A DNA stretch of 64,000 nt from Psychromonas marina. Lineage in GTDB: Bacteria; Pseudomonadota; Gammaproteobacteria; Enterobacterales; Psychromonadaceae. The stretch's first letter is position 1; every line of letters begins with the position of its first letter. The position numbers were made by a program, and so were the translations under genes. The stretch covers positions 1 to 64,000 of the forward strand of contig NZ_BSPQ01000013.1 in NCBI RefSeq assembly GCF_030161115.1. The letters run 5' to 3'. The notes under the pieces are model-generated. The model ran no database searches, was not told the origin of the DNA, and worked only from the letters and a program-made list of their open reading frames with translations. Shown piece after piece: positions 37,147 through 47,485 of the stretch.

Positions 37147-40128
37147 ATGAGTTTTCGTTTAAAAACACTACAGGGTCTTCTAATCACTAAATCAATATTA
37201 TTCATGATATTGATTTTCTGTGGCGCAGGTTTCGTGAGTGAATTCAATCAAGCGCATTTAAAACAACGTGCTGAATCAACCGTGTTATTGTTTAGTGAGA
37301 CATTGAAAGAATCCCTTATTACTCATGACTTAAAGACCTTAGCAAGCTTTACAGAAGATCTGCTCGCACTTCCAGATATCAGCTATGTGCGTATTAGTAA
37401 TAACGATTTTATTGTGGCGGAAGGTGCTGATAACGAATATTTAAACCGTACAGCGCCTACTAATAGCTCACTGCTTCATGGCAGTAAAGAAACGTTTGAT
37501 ATCAGTATTGGTGTTATTGAACAAGGGGTATATTATGGAAAAATTGAAATTGCCCTTTCTGTTAATCAAGTCCAGCAAGCCAATGCGCTAGTTAAGAAAT
37601 GGCTTTTCCTTATTGTCTGCATTGAAATAATTTTCTCGGTCATCTTTTCATATCTACTTCATCGATATATAAACAGAAAAAACGTACATAAAGAGGATCT
37701 AACCGACCAGCATTTCGTCCCAACTCAAGCCTCTGCTGACATTGAAACGGTCAGTAACGATGAGCATAACAAAAACAAAAGCCACCTCGGCACTAAACAG
37801 AGTCAAGCACATAATCACGCCATCCTTTCAGCGTCTTTAGATGCGATCATCACCATTGATCAGGCGGGTGATGTGATTGACTATAACCAAGTCGCCGAAC
37901 AAACCTTTGGTTGGCGCTATGATGAAATAGTAGGTAATAATCTTGCGGAATTTATTATCAATAAAGACAGACGCCATGCACATAATAATGGCATCAAAAA
38001 GTTTCTACTGACAAAAGACTCACCGGTGCTTAAACAGCGTTTACAACTCACTGCGCAGCATAAATTAGGGCATAGCTTACCAATAGAGATTAATATTGCA
38101 CCGATTGAAACCGAGCAAGGCATGATATTTACTGCCTTTATTCGTGATATCACCTCACGCTTAGAAGCTGAAACAGAATTACGACTTGCGGCACAAACCT
38201 TTGAATCAAGTGAAGCGATGTTTATCAGTGATGCACAGGGAAAAATTATACGTACCAACCAAGCTTTTCGTACGATTACCGGTTACGAGCATCATGAGGT
38301 TGAAGGTAAAAGTCCGAATATTTTATCTTCAGGTCGCCACCCTGCTGAATATTATAACAGTATGTGGTCAACCTTAGTGTCACAGGGTAAATGGAGCGGT
38401 GAAGTCTACAATAAACGTAAAAATGGGGAGATATATCCAGAGTATTTAAATATCTCTGCAGTGATAGATAAGGATCAAAATATCACCCACTATATTGCCC
38501 ATTTTATGGACATCAGTGAACAAAAGAATACTGAAGAAAAATTACGCTTAGCACGTAGCCAAGCAGAAGCGAGCAATGAATCTAAAAGTCATTTTTTAGC
38601 GTCGATGAGCCATGAAATACGTACCCCAATGAATGCTGTATTAGGCATTTTAGATCTGTTGGAAGAAAGCCCCCTCTCGACCAATCAATTAACACTGATC
38701 TCAACCGCGCGAGACTCTGGTGAATTGTTAATGACCATTATCAACGATATTCTTGACTTCACCAAAATGGATATCGACGAACAAGTCTTGCAATCGAGTA
38801 CTTTTGATCTTCCCCATTTACTCAATAATTGTGGCAGTTTGCTTAAACACTTAGCCGATAAAAAATCTCTATCACTTAATATAATCGCCTCGGAACAACT
38901 GCCACGCTTTGTTAAAGGAGATCCGGATCGGATCCAACAAATCCTCATTAATCTGATCAATAATGCCATTAAGTTTACCGAACAAGGTAGCGTCACATTA
39001 AATGTACAACTTGATAGTAAGCAAAACAGTACTAATGAACCGTTATTGGTCTCTTTTCAAGTCATCGATACAGGCATTGGTATTCATGAAAATAACCAAG
39101 CACTGTTATTTGAAGAATTTACCATGGTTGACCAAACCCACAGTAGAAAATATGAGGGAACAGGATTAGGGTTAGCTATTTGTAAACGCCTCGTAGCATT
39201 GATGAATGGTGAAATTAAACTGCACAGTGAATTAGGAAAAGGCAGTAGTTTTGAATTTACTATCGAACTCGGCATAGCAGATGAGAACAGTATTCAGCAG
39301 ATGCTTAATAAAGGCAACATTCAGTACCCTGCTGAGAATACGCGTATTTTACTTGCCGAAGATAACATCCCCAATCAAATGGTAATAAAACGCATTTTAG
39401 AGCTATCGAAACTCTGTGTCGATGTAGTGGCGAATGGGCATGAAGCCATTGAAGCAGTGCAAAATAAGCAATACGATATTATATTAATGGATATATCCAT
39501 GCCCGAAATGGATGGCATGACCGCAACAAAAGTTATTCGTGAATTACCCGGTGCAGTGTCTAAAATACCCATCATTGCACTCACCGCACATACCCTAAGT
39601 GGTGACAAAGAGCGATTTTTAGCCGCGGGTATGGATGATTATTTGAGTAAACCAATTAAACGCGCCGCTACCTTAGGATGTATTGCACACTGGACCAACT
39701 CAACGGCCGCCGATAACAGTGAGAAAAGTGAAATGAGTGAGCTAAAGAGTGATAATGATAGCGATCAAAATTATGTTGATGAAAAGGTCTTGTTACAACT
39801 TGTTGCTGACACCGATGCTGAGATAGTGCCTGAATTAATCACCCTGTATATTGAAGACAGCCTAGAACGTATTGAAAGAATCAATACAGCTATCACAAAA
39901 GAAGATATCTATACGCTAGAATTTGAAACACATACCGTTGGTAGTAGTGCTGCCGCACACGGAAATGCTAAGCTTTATGAACTAGCAAGGAAAGTGGAAG
40001 TTTTATGTAGAGATAACCAGCATCAACAAGCATTAAAAGAAGCAAAACAATTGTTAGATGTTGCGGATAAATCGTTTGACCTACTCACAAAACGTGCCCA
40101 ACAAGGCTTTATAGACAGCACCTCATAA
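37147..40128 (+). CDS. sypF: Hybrid sensor histidine kinase with HPt (SypF/RscS-like)
   Basis: A 993-residue inner-membrane kinase. Two helices (about 12-32 and 152-174) enclose a ~115-residue periplasmic sensor. Then come two PAS domains (about 225-340 and 345-460), HisKA with His489 (MSHEIRTPMN), HATPase (NLINNAIKF, DTGIGI, GTGLGLAI), a receiver with Asp782 (ILMDISMPEMDG) and an HPt domain with His929 (ETHTVGSSAAAHG). A full four-step phosphorelay is therefore possible. It is larger than V. fischeri SypF and closer in layout to RscS. Probable targets are the adjacent sypG-like regulator, the sypE-like REC and the lone receiver. Confidence 0.9.
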   Translation: MSFRLKTLQGLLITKSILFMILIFCGAGFVSEFNQAHLKQRAESTVLLFSETLKESLITHDLKTLASFTEDLLALPDISYVRISNNDFIVAEGADNEYLNRTAPTNSSLLHGSKETFDISIGVIEQGVYYGKIEIALSVNQVQQANALVKKWLFLIVCIEIIFSVIFSYLLHRYINRKNVHKEDLTDQHFVPTQASADIETVSNDEHNKNKSHLGTKQSQAHNHAILSASLDAIITIDQAGDVIDYNQVAEQTFGWRYDEIVGNNLAEFIINKDRRHAHNNGIKKFLLTKDSPVLKQRLQLTAQHKLGHSLPIEINIAPIETEQGMIFTAFIRDITSRLEAETELRLAAQTFESSEAMFISDAQGKIIRTNQAFRTITGYEHHEVEGKSPNILSSGRHPAEYYNSMWSTLVSQGKWSGEVYNKRKNGEIYPEYLNISAVIDKDQNITHYIAHFMDISEQKNTEEKLRLARSQAEASNESKSHFLASMSHEIRTPMNAVLGILDLLEESPLSTNQLTLISTARDSGELLMTIINDILDFTKMDIDEQVLQSSTFDLPHLLNNCGSLLKHLADKKSLSLNIIASEQLPRFVKGDPDRIQQILINLINNAIKFTEQGSVTLNVQLDSKQNSTNEPLLVSFQVIDTGIGIHENNQALLFEEFTMVDQTHSRKYEGTGLGLAICKRLVALMNGEIKLHSELGKGSSFEFTIELGIADENSIQQMLNKGNIQYPAENTRILLAEDNIPNQMVIKRILELSKLCVDVVANGHEAIEAVQNKQYDIILMDISMPEMDGMTATKVIRELPGAVSKIPIIALTAHTLSGDKERFLAAGMDDYLSKPIKRAATLGCIAHWTNSTAADNSEKSEMSELKSDNDSDQNYVDEKVLLQLVADTDAEIVPELITLYIEDSLERIERINTAITKEDIYTLEFETHTVGSSAAAHGNAKLYELARKVEVLCRDNQHQQALKEAKQLLDVADKSFDLLTKRAQQGFIDSTS

Positions 40129-40159
40129 TTAAAACAAAGTATAAATAGGGACATCATAA

Positions 40160-41569
40160 ATGACTGCCAATCCAAGAGTACTAATTGTAGAAGACTCTAT
40201 TCCGCAAGCTAGATTGTATGAACAATATTTAAAAAATAGCCAATTAGATTTAACCGTGGTCACCACCGGTGCTGAAATGCAGAAATTTGTTAAAGAGACA
40301 CCACCAGTTCTCATTTTACTTGACTATAAATTACCCGACATGGATGGTCTAAGTATCCTTAATTGGATGAATAAAGAGAAGTTCAGTTGCTTTGTAATCG
40401 TTATTACTGCACATAGCTCAGTTGATGTCGCGGTTGATATGATGCGTGCGGGTGCAGATGACTTTCTTGAAAAACCAGTCTCTGCTAGTCGGCTAAAAAC
40501 CTCAGTAAAAAACTTACTTGAACGTGCTCGCTTACAAAGCCTATTAGATAACTATCAAAGTACATTTGAACGAAAAAATTACCACGGTTTCATTGGCTCA
40601 AGCCTACCGATGCAAGCGGTATATCGTATTATTGATGCAGCAGCACCAAGTAAAGCGACAGTTTTTATCACCGGTGAAAGTGGTACTGGTAAAGAGGTGT
40701 GTGCAGAAGCAATTCATGCACAGGGACCACGCGCTAAAAAGCCCTTTGTAGCATTGAATTGTGGTGCTATTCCTCATGATTTAATGGAAAGTGAGATATT
40801 CGGTCATGTTAAAGGTTCTTTCACTGGCGCATTCTCAGATCGTCAAGGTGCGGCTTCACAAGCCAATGGTGGCAGTCTATTTTTAGATGAAATATGTGAA
40901 ATGGACCTCGACCTACAAACCAAATTGTTACGTTTTATTCAGACCGGTACCTTTAAAAAAGTGGGTAGTAATAAGCTTGAAACGGTTGATATACGTTTTA
41001 TCTGTGCAACCAACCGCGATCCTTTAGATGATGTTGCTAAGGGACTGTTCCGTGAAGATCTGTATTACCGTTTACATGTTTTACCTGTACAGTTACCCGC
41101 TTTACGTGAACGTGGTAGCGATATCATTGAAATTGCGACCACGTTTTTAACTGAATATGCACAAGAGGAAGACAAAGCCTTTGTCACCTTCTCACCTGAA
41201 GTGAAAACATTGTTAATGGAGCAATATGATTGGCCAGGTAATGTACGCCAATTACAAAATATTATTCGTAATATTGTGGTATTACATAATGATACTATTG
41301 TGCAATTATCACACCTACCCGCACCGCTTAATAGTATCGATACCACTGCAATAATATCCAAATTAAGCAATAATGCGCCGCAACAAGGTAACCAAACTCA
41401 GGTAACGATGAGTACTGGCTTGGGTGATCAAATTCAACCCCTTGCAGAGGTCGAACGAAATACCATCGAACATGCAATCAACTACTGTGATGGGAATATT
41501 CCCAAAGCAGCCGCACTATTAGATGTCAGTCCTTCCACGATTTACCGTAAAAAACAGGGCTGGGAATAA
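40160..41569 (+). CDS. sypG: Sigma54-dependent response regulator (SypG-like)
   Basis: A 469-residue NtrC-class activator. The receiver at 1-120 has Asp55 in LILLDYKLPD and Lys in FLEKPVS. The AAA+ domain at ~140-375 has Walker A GESGTGKEV and the sigma54-contact loop GSFTGA (Ala to Ser variant of GAFTGA), then GGSLFLDE as Walker B and an arginine-finger region. A Fis-type helix-turn-helix lies at the C-terminus (IPKAAALLDVSPSTIYRKK). It is expected to activate the four sigma54 promoters of this locus, probably from the TTGCA-N3-TGCAA palindromes. It follows the hybrid kinase by 31 bases. Confidence 0.94.
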   Translation: MTANPRVLIVEDSIPQARLYEQYLKNSQLDLTVVTTGAEMQKFVKETPPVLILLDYKLPDMDGLSILNWMNKEKFSCFVIVITAHSSVDVAVDMMRAGADDFLEKPVSASRLKTSVKNLLERARLQSLLDNYQSTFERKNYHGFIGSSLPMQAVYRIIDAAAPSKATVFITGESGTGKEVCAEAIHAQGPRAKKPFVALNCGAIPHDLMESEIFGHVKGSFTGAFSDRQGAASQANGGSLFLDEICEMDLDLQTKLLRFIQTGTFKKVGSNKLETVDIRFICATNRDPLDDVAKGLFREDLYYRLHVLPVQLPALRERGSDIIEIATTFLTEYAQEEDKAFVTFSPEVKTLLMEQYDWPGNVRQLQNIIRNIVVLHNDTIVQLSHLPAPLNSIDTTAIISKLSNNAPQQGNQTQVTMSTGLGDQIQPLAEVERNTIEHAINYCDGNIPKAAALLDVSPSTIYRKKQGWE

Positions 41570-41594
41570 CTGTTTCGATAAATAAAATAACCCA

Positions 41595-41616
41595 TGGGTG
41601 AATATGCTTTCACCCA
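41595..41616. terminator. Hairpin between convergent sypG-like and norR
   Basis: Stem TGGGTGAA / TTCACCCA with a 6-base loop in the 51-bp gap between the two stop codons. No T-tract on either strand, so it is at best a weak terminator. Confidence 0.5.
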
Positions 41617-41620
41617 AACG

Positions 41621-43186
41621 CTATTTAAGATGAAGCCTTTTTGCTAAACGATGTAAATTCCCCGTATCTAGGTTGAGTTTCTTAGCCGTCACTGACCAAT
41701 TATTTTTACTGTCGTTATAAGTTCGTTCAATCAATTTAGCTTGAAAATCATCGGTTGCCTGCCGCAAACTAATCGCAACCGTTGGTATCTCTTGTAATGC
41801 CAGATCAATTGTTGCTACTGATTCTGTCAAAAGATGATCTTCACTTAGTTGAAAGTGTGGTGGTTTTAAGTGTAAATGAGCAACCTTATTTTTAGCATCA
41901 ATGTGTGCACTACTTTGAGACTTAGCGATGACAGCAGCACGATTAATAGCATGCTCTAATTCACGTACATTACCCGGCCATGTATAGCTAGTGAGCAACT
42001 TAATGGCATCGGGATCTATAGATAAATGACTAAACCCCAGTTTTTCACGGCATCGCTCTGCAAAAAAGCCAGATAATAAGACTACGTCATGTCCGCGCTC
42101 TCTTAATGGGGGGACATGTACTGGAAATACATTTAATCGATGGTACAGGTCGGCACGAAAGCGCCCTGCTTTTACTTCTTCATGCAATGCACGATTTGTC
42201 GCAGCGACAATACGCGTATTCACCTTTAAGCTTTGCTCATCACCAACACGTTGTATATCGCCATACTGTAAAGCACGTAATAACTTAGCTTGCAACGATA
42301 AAGGTAATTCACCCACTTCATCTAAAAACAACGTACTATCATTAGCTAGTTCAAATTTACCTTTACGATCACTGATAGCGCCGGTAAATGCCCCTTTTAC
42401 ATGCCCAAAAAGTTCACTTTCGGCAACTGATTCGGGTAATGCGGCACAATTAAGATAAATTAAATTGTTTTTACAGCGGCTTGATTGTGCATGTAACGAC
42501 GAAGCCACGAGCTCTTTACCCACGCCAGTTTCACCCGTAATTAATACCGATAATTCAGTGTCCGCCACCGCTTTTATTTGCGATTGTAAATCCACGATAC
42601 CCACTGATTGACCAATCATCTGCGTAGGCAGAGGCTCATATGTATCAAGCATATCAACACGGTTAAACATACCGGTTTGATTTTCTAACTTTTCTAATAA
42701 CAGTGAAGTATGCAAACTGGCAGCAGCAAGCGCACTAATAATACGTAGATCTTCATTAGAAAATTTTTCAAATTTATGCGTATCAAAAGCATCAATGGTG
42801 AGTGCACCAATCAGATGATCGTTTGCAAGCAGTGGTAAACCGATACAGGAATGCACATTTAACTCACCTTTATGATTCACGATCAGTCCATCATAGGGGT
42901 CAGGTAATTCACTATCAGCAGGGAAACGTACCACGTCACCCGCACGCGCAATTGCCTCCAACCTTGGATGTTGCTGAATATTAAAGCGACGCCCTAATAC
43001 CTCATCATAAAGCCCATTAATCGCCAGAGGAGAGAATTGTTGGTCTTGGAAAGCAAGTAATGCTGAGGCATCACAATTAAACAGGTGTCTGATAACAGAT
43101 AAAAGACGATCAAAGCGATCTTGGCTGGATACACTATTAGTCAGATCAATCGCTAATTGCGTTAATGCCTGATGCTTATTTTTCAT
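41621..43186 (-). CDS. norR: NorR, nitric oxide-sensing sigma54 activator
   Basis: A 521-residue regulator. The N-terminal GAF domain (about 20-165) senses NO through a mononuclear iron. The AAA+ domain (about 190-415) has GETGVGKEL, an exact GAFTGA loop and GELPLSLQAKLLRALQ. A short C-terminal Fis-type helix-turn-helix follows (WSVTAKKLNLDTGNLHRLAKRL). The arrangement is that of E. coli NorR (504), divergent from norVW. Three NorR boxes lie in the gap between norR and norV. Under NO it should activate the sigma54 promoter of norV. Confidence 0.96.
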   Translation of the reverse strand: MKNKHQALTQLAIDLTNSVSSQDRFDRLLSVIRHLFNCDASALLAFQDQQFSPLAINGLYDEVLGRRFNIQQHPRLEAIARAGDVVRFPADSELPDPYDGLIVNHKGELNVHSCIGLPLLANDHLIGALTIDAFDTHKFEKFSNEDLRIISALAAASLHTSLLLEKLENQTGMFNRVDMLDTYEPLPTQMIGQSVGIVDLQSQIKAVADTELSVLITGETGVGKELVASSLHAQSSRCKNNLIYLNCAALPESVAESELFGHVKGAFTGAISDRKGKFELANDSTLFLDEVGELPLSLQAKLLRALQYGDIQRVGDEQSLKVNTRIVAATNRALHEEVKAGRFRADLYHRLNVFPVHVPPLRERGHDVVLLSGFFAERCREKLGFSHLSIDPDAIKLLTSYTWPGNVRELEHAINRAAVIAKSQSSAHIDAKNKVAHLHLKPPHFQLSEDHLLTESVATIDLALQEIPTVAISLRQATDDFQAKLIERTYNDSKNNWSVTAKKLNLDTGNLHRLAKRLHLK

Positions 43187-43219
43187 TTTCAGCTCCTACC
43201 TATAACAGATTTTTAATAT

Positions 43220-43275
43220 GTCATTATGACACTATAATTGTATAAATGACAATAAGGACGAACTGTCATTATGAC
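43220..43275. promoter_or_regulatory. Three NorR-binding boxes
   Basis: GTCATTATGAC at 43220-43230, GTATAAATGAC at 43240-43250 and GTCATTATGAC at 43265-43275 all fit GT-N7-AC. Three such sites upstream of norV is the arrangement known in E. coli. They lie 55-110 bp before the sigma54 promoter. Confidence 0.88.
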
Positions 43276-43328
43276 CCCCCCTGTAAAAATAAAACCAATT
43301 ATCACATAAAATCATACACTTAAAAACA

Positions 43329-43346
43329 TGGCACAGCCTATGCAAT
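43329..43346 (+). promoter_or_regulatory. Sigma54 promoter of norVW
   Basis: TGGCACAGCCTATGCAAT: GG at 43330-43331 and GC at 43342-43343, 12-base spacing, near consensus. Confidence 0.88.
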
Positions 43347-43394
43347 AGTGTAGATAACTTTATAAATAATCCTAAAATAATACAGGCAAAAAAC

Positions 43395-44903
43395 ATGACT
43401 ATTCATATTAAAAATAACATACATTGGGTTGGACAACGTGACTGGGAAGTAATGGACTTTCATGGTACTGAGTATAAGACAACACAAGGAACTAGCTATA
43501 ATAGTTACCTTATCCGCGAACAGAAAAACGTGTTAATCGATACCGTTGATCATCGCTTCAGTCTGCAGTTTATTCAAAACCTAGAGATGGAGATAGACCT
43601 TAACGAGATTGATTATATCGTCATTAATCACGCTGAAGAAGATCACTCCGGTGCTCTTGCATCATTAATGGCTAAAATTCCCAACACACCTATTTATTGT
43701 ACTGAAAATGCGATCGATTCTATTACTGGTTTACACCATCACCCCGAATGGAACTTTAACATTGTAAAAACCGGTGATACGTTAGACCTAGGTAATGGTA
43801 AGCAACTTATCTTTATTGAAACACCGATGTTACATTGGCCAGATAGCATGATGACTTACATGACTGAAGATGCCGTGCTATTTAGTAACGATGCATTTGG
43901 TCAGCATTACTGCGATGAACGTTTATTTAACGATGAAGTGGATCAGAAAGAGCTAATGGCACAATGTCGCCGTTACTACTCAAATATCTTAACGCCATTT
44001 AGTGCATTGGTGACGGCTAAAATTCATGAGGTATTAAGCTTTAACCTACCTGTTGATATTGTTGCAACCGCACATGGTGTTGTTTGGCGTGAAGATGCAA
44101 CGCAGATCATCCACCAATACTTAGAATGGGCAGATAATTATCAAGAAGATAGAGTCACTATTTTCTACGATTCAATGTCTAACAATACACGTATGATGGC
44201 TGATGCTGTTGCACAAGGTATTAATGATATTGACGCTGCAGTATCAGTAAAAGTATTTAACGTATCACGCCACGATAAAAATGAAATACTTGAAAATGTA
44301 TTCCGATCTAAAGGTGTATTAGTTGGCTCTTCAACCATGAATAACGTCATGATGCCAAAAGTAGCAGGTATGCTTGAAGAGATAACGGGTCTACGCTTTA
44401 AAGACAAAAAAGCAGGTGCATTTGGTAGTTATGGCTGGAATGGTGGTGCTGTTGATCGCATCCATACACGTTTAACTGACGCTGGCTTTGAAACTATTGT
44501 TGGCCTGAAAGCAAAATGGAGACCAGATGGACAAGCGATGCAAGCATGCCGTGAACATGGTCGCCATGTTGCAAGAAGTTGGGCATTACATGATTTGCAC
44601 AATGTTAAAACAATACAGGCTGCTGTGGCAGACAAAGTAGCACAAGCAGTAAATCCTTCACCAGTAACACCGGTCAATGCAGCACCTGTTACTCAAGCAG
44701 CAACGAATGAAATGGCGGCCGCTGACTCACAAGAGATGTTATGTACGGTATGTAATTGGGTTTATGAACCTAAGCTAGGTGAACCAAATCAAGAAGTAGC
44801 ACCTGGCACACCGTGGAATGAGGTACCTGATACTTTCCTTTGCCCAGATTGTGGTCTTGGAAAAGATGTATTTATCCCCGTTGCTGGAGAAAAAGCATCA
44901 TGA
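43395..44903 (+). CDS. norV: NorV, flavorubredoxin nitric oxide reductase
   Basis: A 502-residue flavodiiron protein that reduces NO to N2O in the cytoplasm under low oxygen. The metallo-beta-lactamase-like domain (1-250) has His79, Glu81, Asp83 and His84 in the HAEEDHSG diiron motif. The flavodoxin domain (about 255-400) carries [13 protein letters not shown] and [10 protein letters not shown]. An Ala/Pro/Thr-rich linker leads to a C-terminal rubredoxin (about 448-500) with two CxxC pairs, CTVC and CPDC. The fused rubredoxin identifies the NorV type. The stop overlaps the norW start by four bases. Driven by the NorR/sigma54 region upstream. Confidence 0.97.
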   Translation: MTIHIKNNIHWVGQRDWEVMDFHGTEYKTTQGTSYNSYLIREQKNVLIDTVDHRFSLQFIQNLEMEIDLNEIDYIVINHAEEDHSGALASLMAKIPNTPIYCTENAIDSITGLHHHPEWNFNIVKTGDTLDLGNGKQLIFIETPMLHWPDSMMTYMTEDAVLFSNDAFGQHYCDERLFNDEVDQKELMAQCRRYYSNILTPFSALVTAKIHEVLSFNLPVDIVATAHGVVWREDATQIIHQYLEWADNYQEDRVTIFYDSMSNNTRMMADAVAQGINDIDAAVSVKVFNVSRHDKNEILENVFRSKGVLVGSSTMNNVMMPKVAGMLEEITGLRFKDKKAGAFGSYGWNGGAVDRIHTRLTDAGFETIVGLKAKWRPDGQAMQACREHGRHVARSWALHDLHNVKTIQAAVADKVAQAVNPSPVTPVNAAPVTQAATNEMAAADSQEMLCTVCNWVYEPKLGEPNQEVAPGTPWNEVPDTFLCPDCGLGKDVFIPVAGEKAS

Positions 44904-46045
44904 ATCCACCTATTATCATTATTGGTAGTGGCTTTGGTGCCTATCAACTCATCAAAACGATTCGTCGCACTAACAAAGAGCAACCAATTAGCGTTTTTAC
45001 ACTTGATGCGGGTCACGATTATAACAAACCCGATTTAAGTCATGTATTTAGTAAACAGCAAAGCAGTGCAGATCTTATTCGCACCAGTGCAACGGATTTT
45101 GCTAGCGAGTTTAACATTACGCTACATCCTTTTACTGAAGTGGAACATATCGATACCAAGCTACAACAAATTGTTGTGCAAGGTATCGTACACCCATACT
45201 CAAAATTGGTGTTAGCAACCGGCGCAAAAACGTTTATTCCACCGATGTTAGGTGAGATGAATAATGATGTGCTCACCTTAAACAGCCTACAAGAATTTGA
45301 AAGTGCACAACCACAACTACAACATGCACAGCGTATATTAGTAATTGGCGCAGGACTTATCGGCACTGAAATTGCGATGGACCTTGCGAGCTGTGGTAAA
45401 AGTGTCACGGTGGTGGATCCAAGTGAAGCGGTTATGGCAAACATGTTACCGACCATCATTGCTGATGCATTACAGAAAAAGATGCAAGCAGCGGGTATTA
45501 CCTTCAAGTTAAACAGATCAATTAGTTCATTAAGCCGTACTAATACTGGAATTTGTGCACTGTTAAACAGTACTGAAATATGCGAAGTAGATTGTGTTAT
45601 CTCAGCGGCAGGATTAAAAGCAAATACTGGGTTAGCAAAAAACTCGGGGCTAGAGGTTAACATGGGCATATTGGTTAATCAGCAGTTACAAACTTCAGCA
45701 CAACATGTTTATGCATTAGGTGATTGTGCTGAGATCAACGGTAAAGTGAGAGCCTATTTACAGCCTATTATGTTAAGCGCTAACGCACTTGCAAAAACAT
45801 TATTAGCACAGCCAACAGATTTAGCGTTGCCAGCAATGCTGATTAAAGTAAAAACGCCATTAATGCCGATTCAATTAGGTGGTGACACAGTGATGGGTGC
45901 AACTTCTTGGCAAGTTGAAATTGATGAGTTAGGCAGTTCAGTAAAAGCCTATAACCAACATAAACAGATGATAGGTTTTGTTGTCACCGAGGGGCATATG
46001 AAAAATGCTTTTCCACTATTACGCGCATTACCTGCGAACCTTTAA
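44900..46045 (+). CDS. norW: NorW, NADH:flavorubredoxin reductase
   Basis: A 381-residue FAD-dependent oxidoreductase that passes electrons from NADH to the rubredoxin domain of NorV. The FAD site is [13 protein letters not shown] at the N-terminus, the NAD(H) site [17 protein letters not shown] near residue 145, and the second FAD motif [12 protein letters not shown] near residue 270. I chose the ATG at 44900, which overlaps the norV stop; an opening at 44840 would run through the norV rubredoxin region. The length agrees with E. coli NorW (377). Confidence 0.95.
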   Translation: MNPPIIIIGSGFGAYQLIKTIRRTNKEQPISVFTLDAGHDYNKPDLSHVFSKQQSSADLIRTSATDFASEFNITLHPFTEVEHIDTKLQQIVVQGIVHPYSKLVLATGAKTFIPPMLGEMNNDVLTLNSLQEFESAQPQLQHAQRILVIGAGLIGTEIAMDLASCGKSVTVVDPSEAVMANMLPTIIADALQKKMQAAGITFKLNRSISSLSRTNTGICALLNSTEICEVDCVISAAGLKANTGLAKNSGLEVNMGILVNQQLQTSAQHVYALGDCAEINGKVRAYLQPIMLSANALAKTLLAQPTDLALPAMLIKVKTPLMPIQLGGDTVMGATSWQVEIDELGSSVKAYNQHKQMIGFVVTEGHMKNAFPLLRALPANL

Positions 46046-46099
46046 TAACAAACATTAATCAGCAGGCTTTATTTAGGCCTGCACCTTAGGAGTTATATT

Positions 46100-46435
46100 A
46101 TGTCTCATTTACGTATTCCAGCAAACTGGACAATCCAACGTTCAACCCCTTTTTTTACTAAAGATAATGTACCAAACGCACTGCTTACACATCATAATAC
46201 GGCCGCGGAAGTATTCGGTCAGTTATGTGTTATGGAAGGCACCGTGACTTATTATGGTTTCGCAGATTCAGATGCAACAGAGCCAGAAGTCAAAGTGGTT
46301 ATTGAAGCGGGACAATTCGCGACAAGTCCTCCACAATATTGGCACCGTATCGAATTAAGCGATGATGCGCAGTTCCATATTAACTTTTGGTCCGATAAAG
46401 ATAAAACAGACCAAGCAATGTTCCATAAAAAATAA
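46100..46435 (+). CDS. DUF1971 cupin-like protein (YeaR type)
   Basis: A 111-residue single-domain cupin-like protein. It matches the DUF1971/YeaR group also found at the end of some TehB proteins: IPANWTIQRSTPFF, GQLCVMEGTVTYYGF, SPPQYWHRIELSDDA. In E. coli yeaR is induced by nitrate and nitric oxide and relieved from NsrR repression. The function is not settled. Here it follows norW by 54 bases on the same strand, with AGGAG before the start, and probably belongs to the NO response. I do not see a separate promoter. Confidence 0.85.
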   Translation: MSHLRIPANWTIQRSTPFFTKDNVPNALLTHHNTAAEVFGQLCVMEGTVTYYGFADSDATEPEVKVVIEAGQFATSPPQYWHRIELSDDAQFHINFWSDKDKTDQAMFHKK

Positions 46436-46467
46436 TTGCTAAATGAAATTACAATATGAATAAAAAA

Positions 46468-46490
46468 AATGCCACTTTAAAAGTGGCATT
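46468..46490. terminator. Rho-independent terminator of the secDF operon (possibly bidirectional)
   Basis: 10-bp stem AATGCCACTT / AAGTGGCATT with a TAA loop. On the minus strand it is followed by seven T's, giving a strong terminator after secF. On the plus strand the T-run is short. Confidence 0.85.
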
Positions 46491-46519
46491 TTATTATATC
46501 AAATGATGGAAATTATTGA

Positions 46520-47467
46520 TTACATTAGTGCGTCTTGATCCGCACCCTCTTTCTCAATCACTTCTGGAATCATGTGTAAGCGATTAACACCTAGCTTAAC
46601 GGCTGTTGCGCTTGCTACGTAAATTGATGAATAAGTACCTACGAAAATACCAATCAATAATGCAGTAGAAAATCCATGTATTAATGCGCCACCAACAACA
46701 AACAATGAAACAAGTACAAAAATAGTGGTACCCGATGTGATCATCGTACGGTTAAGCGTTTGTGTAATCGAGTGGTCAACGACTTGATCAGGTGTTGAGG
46801 TGCTCATCAAACGGAAATTTTCACGGATACGGTCAAATACAACAATCGTATCATTCAATGAATACCCCACTACAGCAAGTAATGCCGCTAATACCGTTAG
46901 GTCGAATTCTAATTGGAACAATGAAAAAACACCTAAGGTGATGATGATATCATGTGCCAATGCCATTACCGCACCCGCAGCTAAACGCCACTCAAATCGA
47001 GCACTTACGTAAATCATGATACAGATTAATGCGATTATAATTGCTAGACCGCCATCCTCTGCAAGTTCAGCACCTACGTTTGGACCAACAAATTCGATAC
47101 GACGCATATCGACATTGCCATAGTCAGCACTTTGTAATGCTGCTAATACTTCTTGACCAATAACCACACCCTTTACGCCTTCACGTGGTGCAATCCGGAT
47201 CAAGACTTCATGGCTACTACCAAAGTGCTGTACCACAGCTCCCTCAAAAGAAGCTTGTTCTAATGTTTCACGTACATCTGGTAACACAGCGGGTTGATCA
47301 AAACCCACTTCGATTAATGTACCACCGGTGAAATCAAGGCCCCAGTTGATTCTATTGATACTCAATGTCGCAATAGAAGCAATGATTAGAAATGCTGAAA
47401 GCCATGTTGCCGGCTTTGAGTATTTCATAAAACGAATGGGCGTTGTTCCCTTAAATAATTCAATCAT
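46520..47467 (-). CDS. secF: SecF, protein-export membrane protein
   Basis: A 315-residue inner-membrane protein with six membrane helices and the RND-type fold. N-terminal WGLDFTGGTLIEVGF, and membrane segments with VGYSLNDTIVVFDRIREN and FVGTYSSIYVA, are diagnostic. With SecD it uses the proton gradient to complete translocation through SecYEG. Its length equals E. coli SecF (323). It lies 18 bases downstream of secD and ends just before a strong terminator. Confidence 0.97.
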   Translation of the reverse strand: MIELFKGTTPIRFMKYSKPATWLSAFLIIASIATLSINRINWGLDFTGGTLIEVGFDQPAVLPDVRETLEQASFEGAVVQHFGSSHEVLIRIAPREGVKGVVIGQEVLAALQSADYGNVDMRRIEFVGPNVGAELAEDGGLAIIIALICIMIYVSARFEWRLAAGAVMALAHDIIITLGVFSLFQLEFDLTVLAALLAVVGYSLNDTIVVFDRIRENFRLMSTSTPDQVVDHSITQTLNRTMITSGTTIFVLVSLFVVGGALIHGFSTALLIGIFVGTYSSIYVASATAVKLGVNRLHMIPEVIEKEGADQDALM

Positions 47468-47485
47468 AGTATTTCCTTAAACGCC

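Noticed and set aside
44840-44899. Longer N-terminus for NorW
   Set aside because: The extra residues come from reading the norV rubredoxin region in another frame and are rich in Trp/Arg/Cys, unlike the family; ATG at 44900 overlaps the norV stop as expected.
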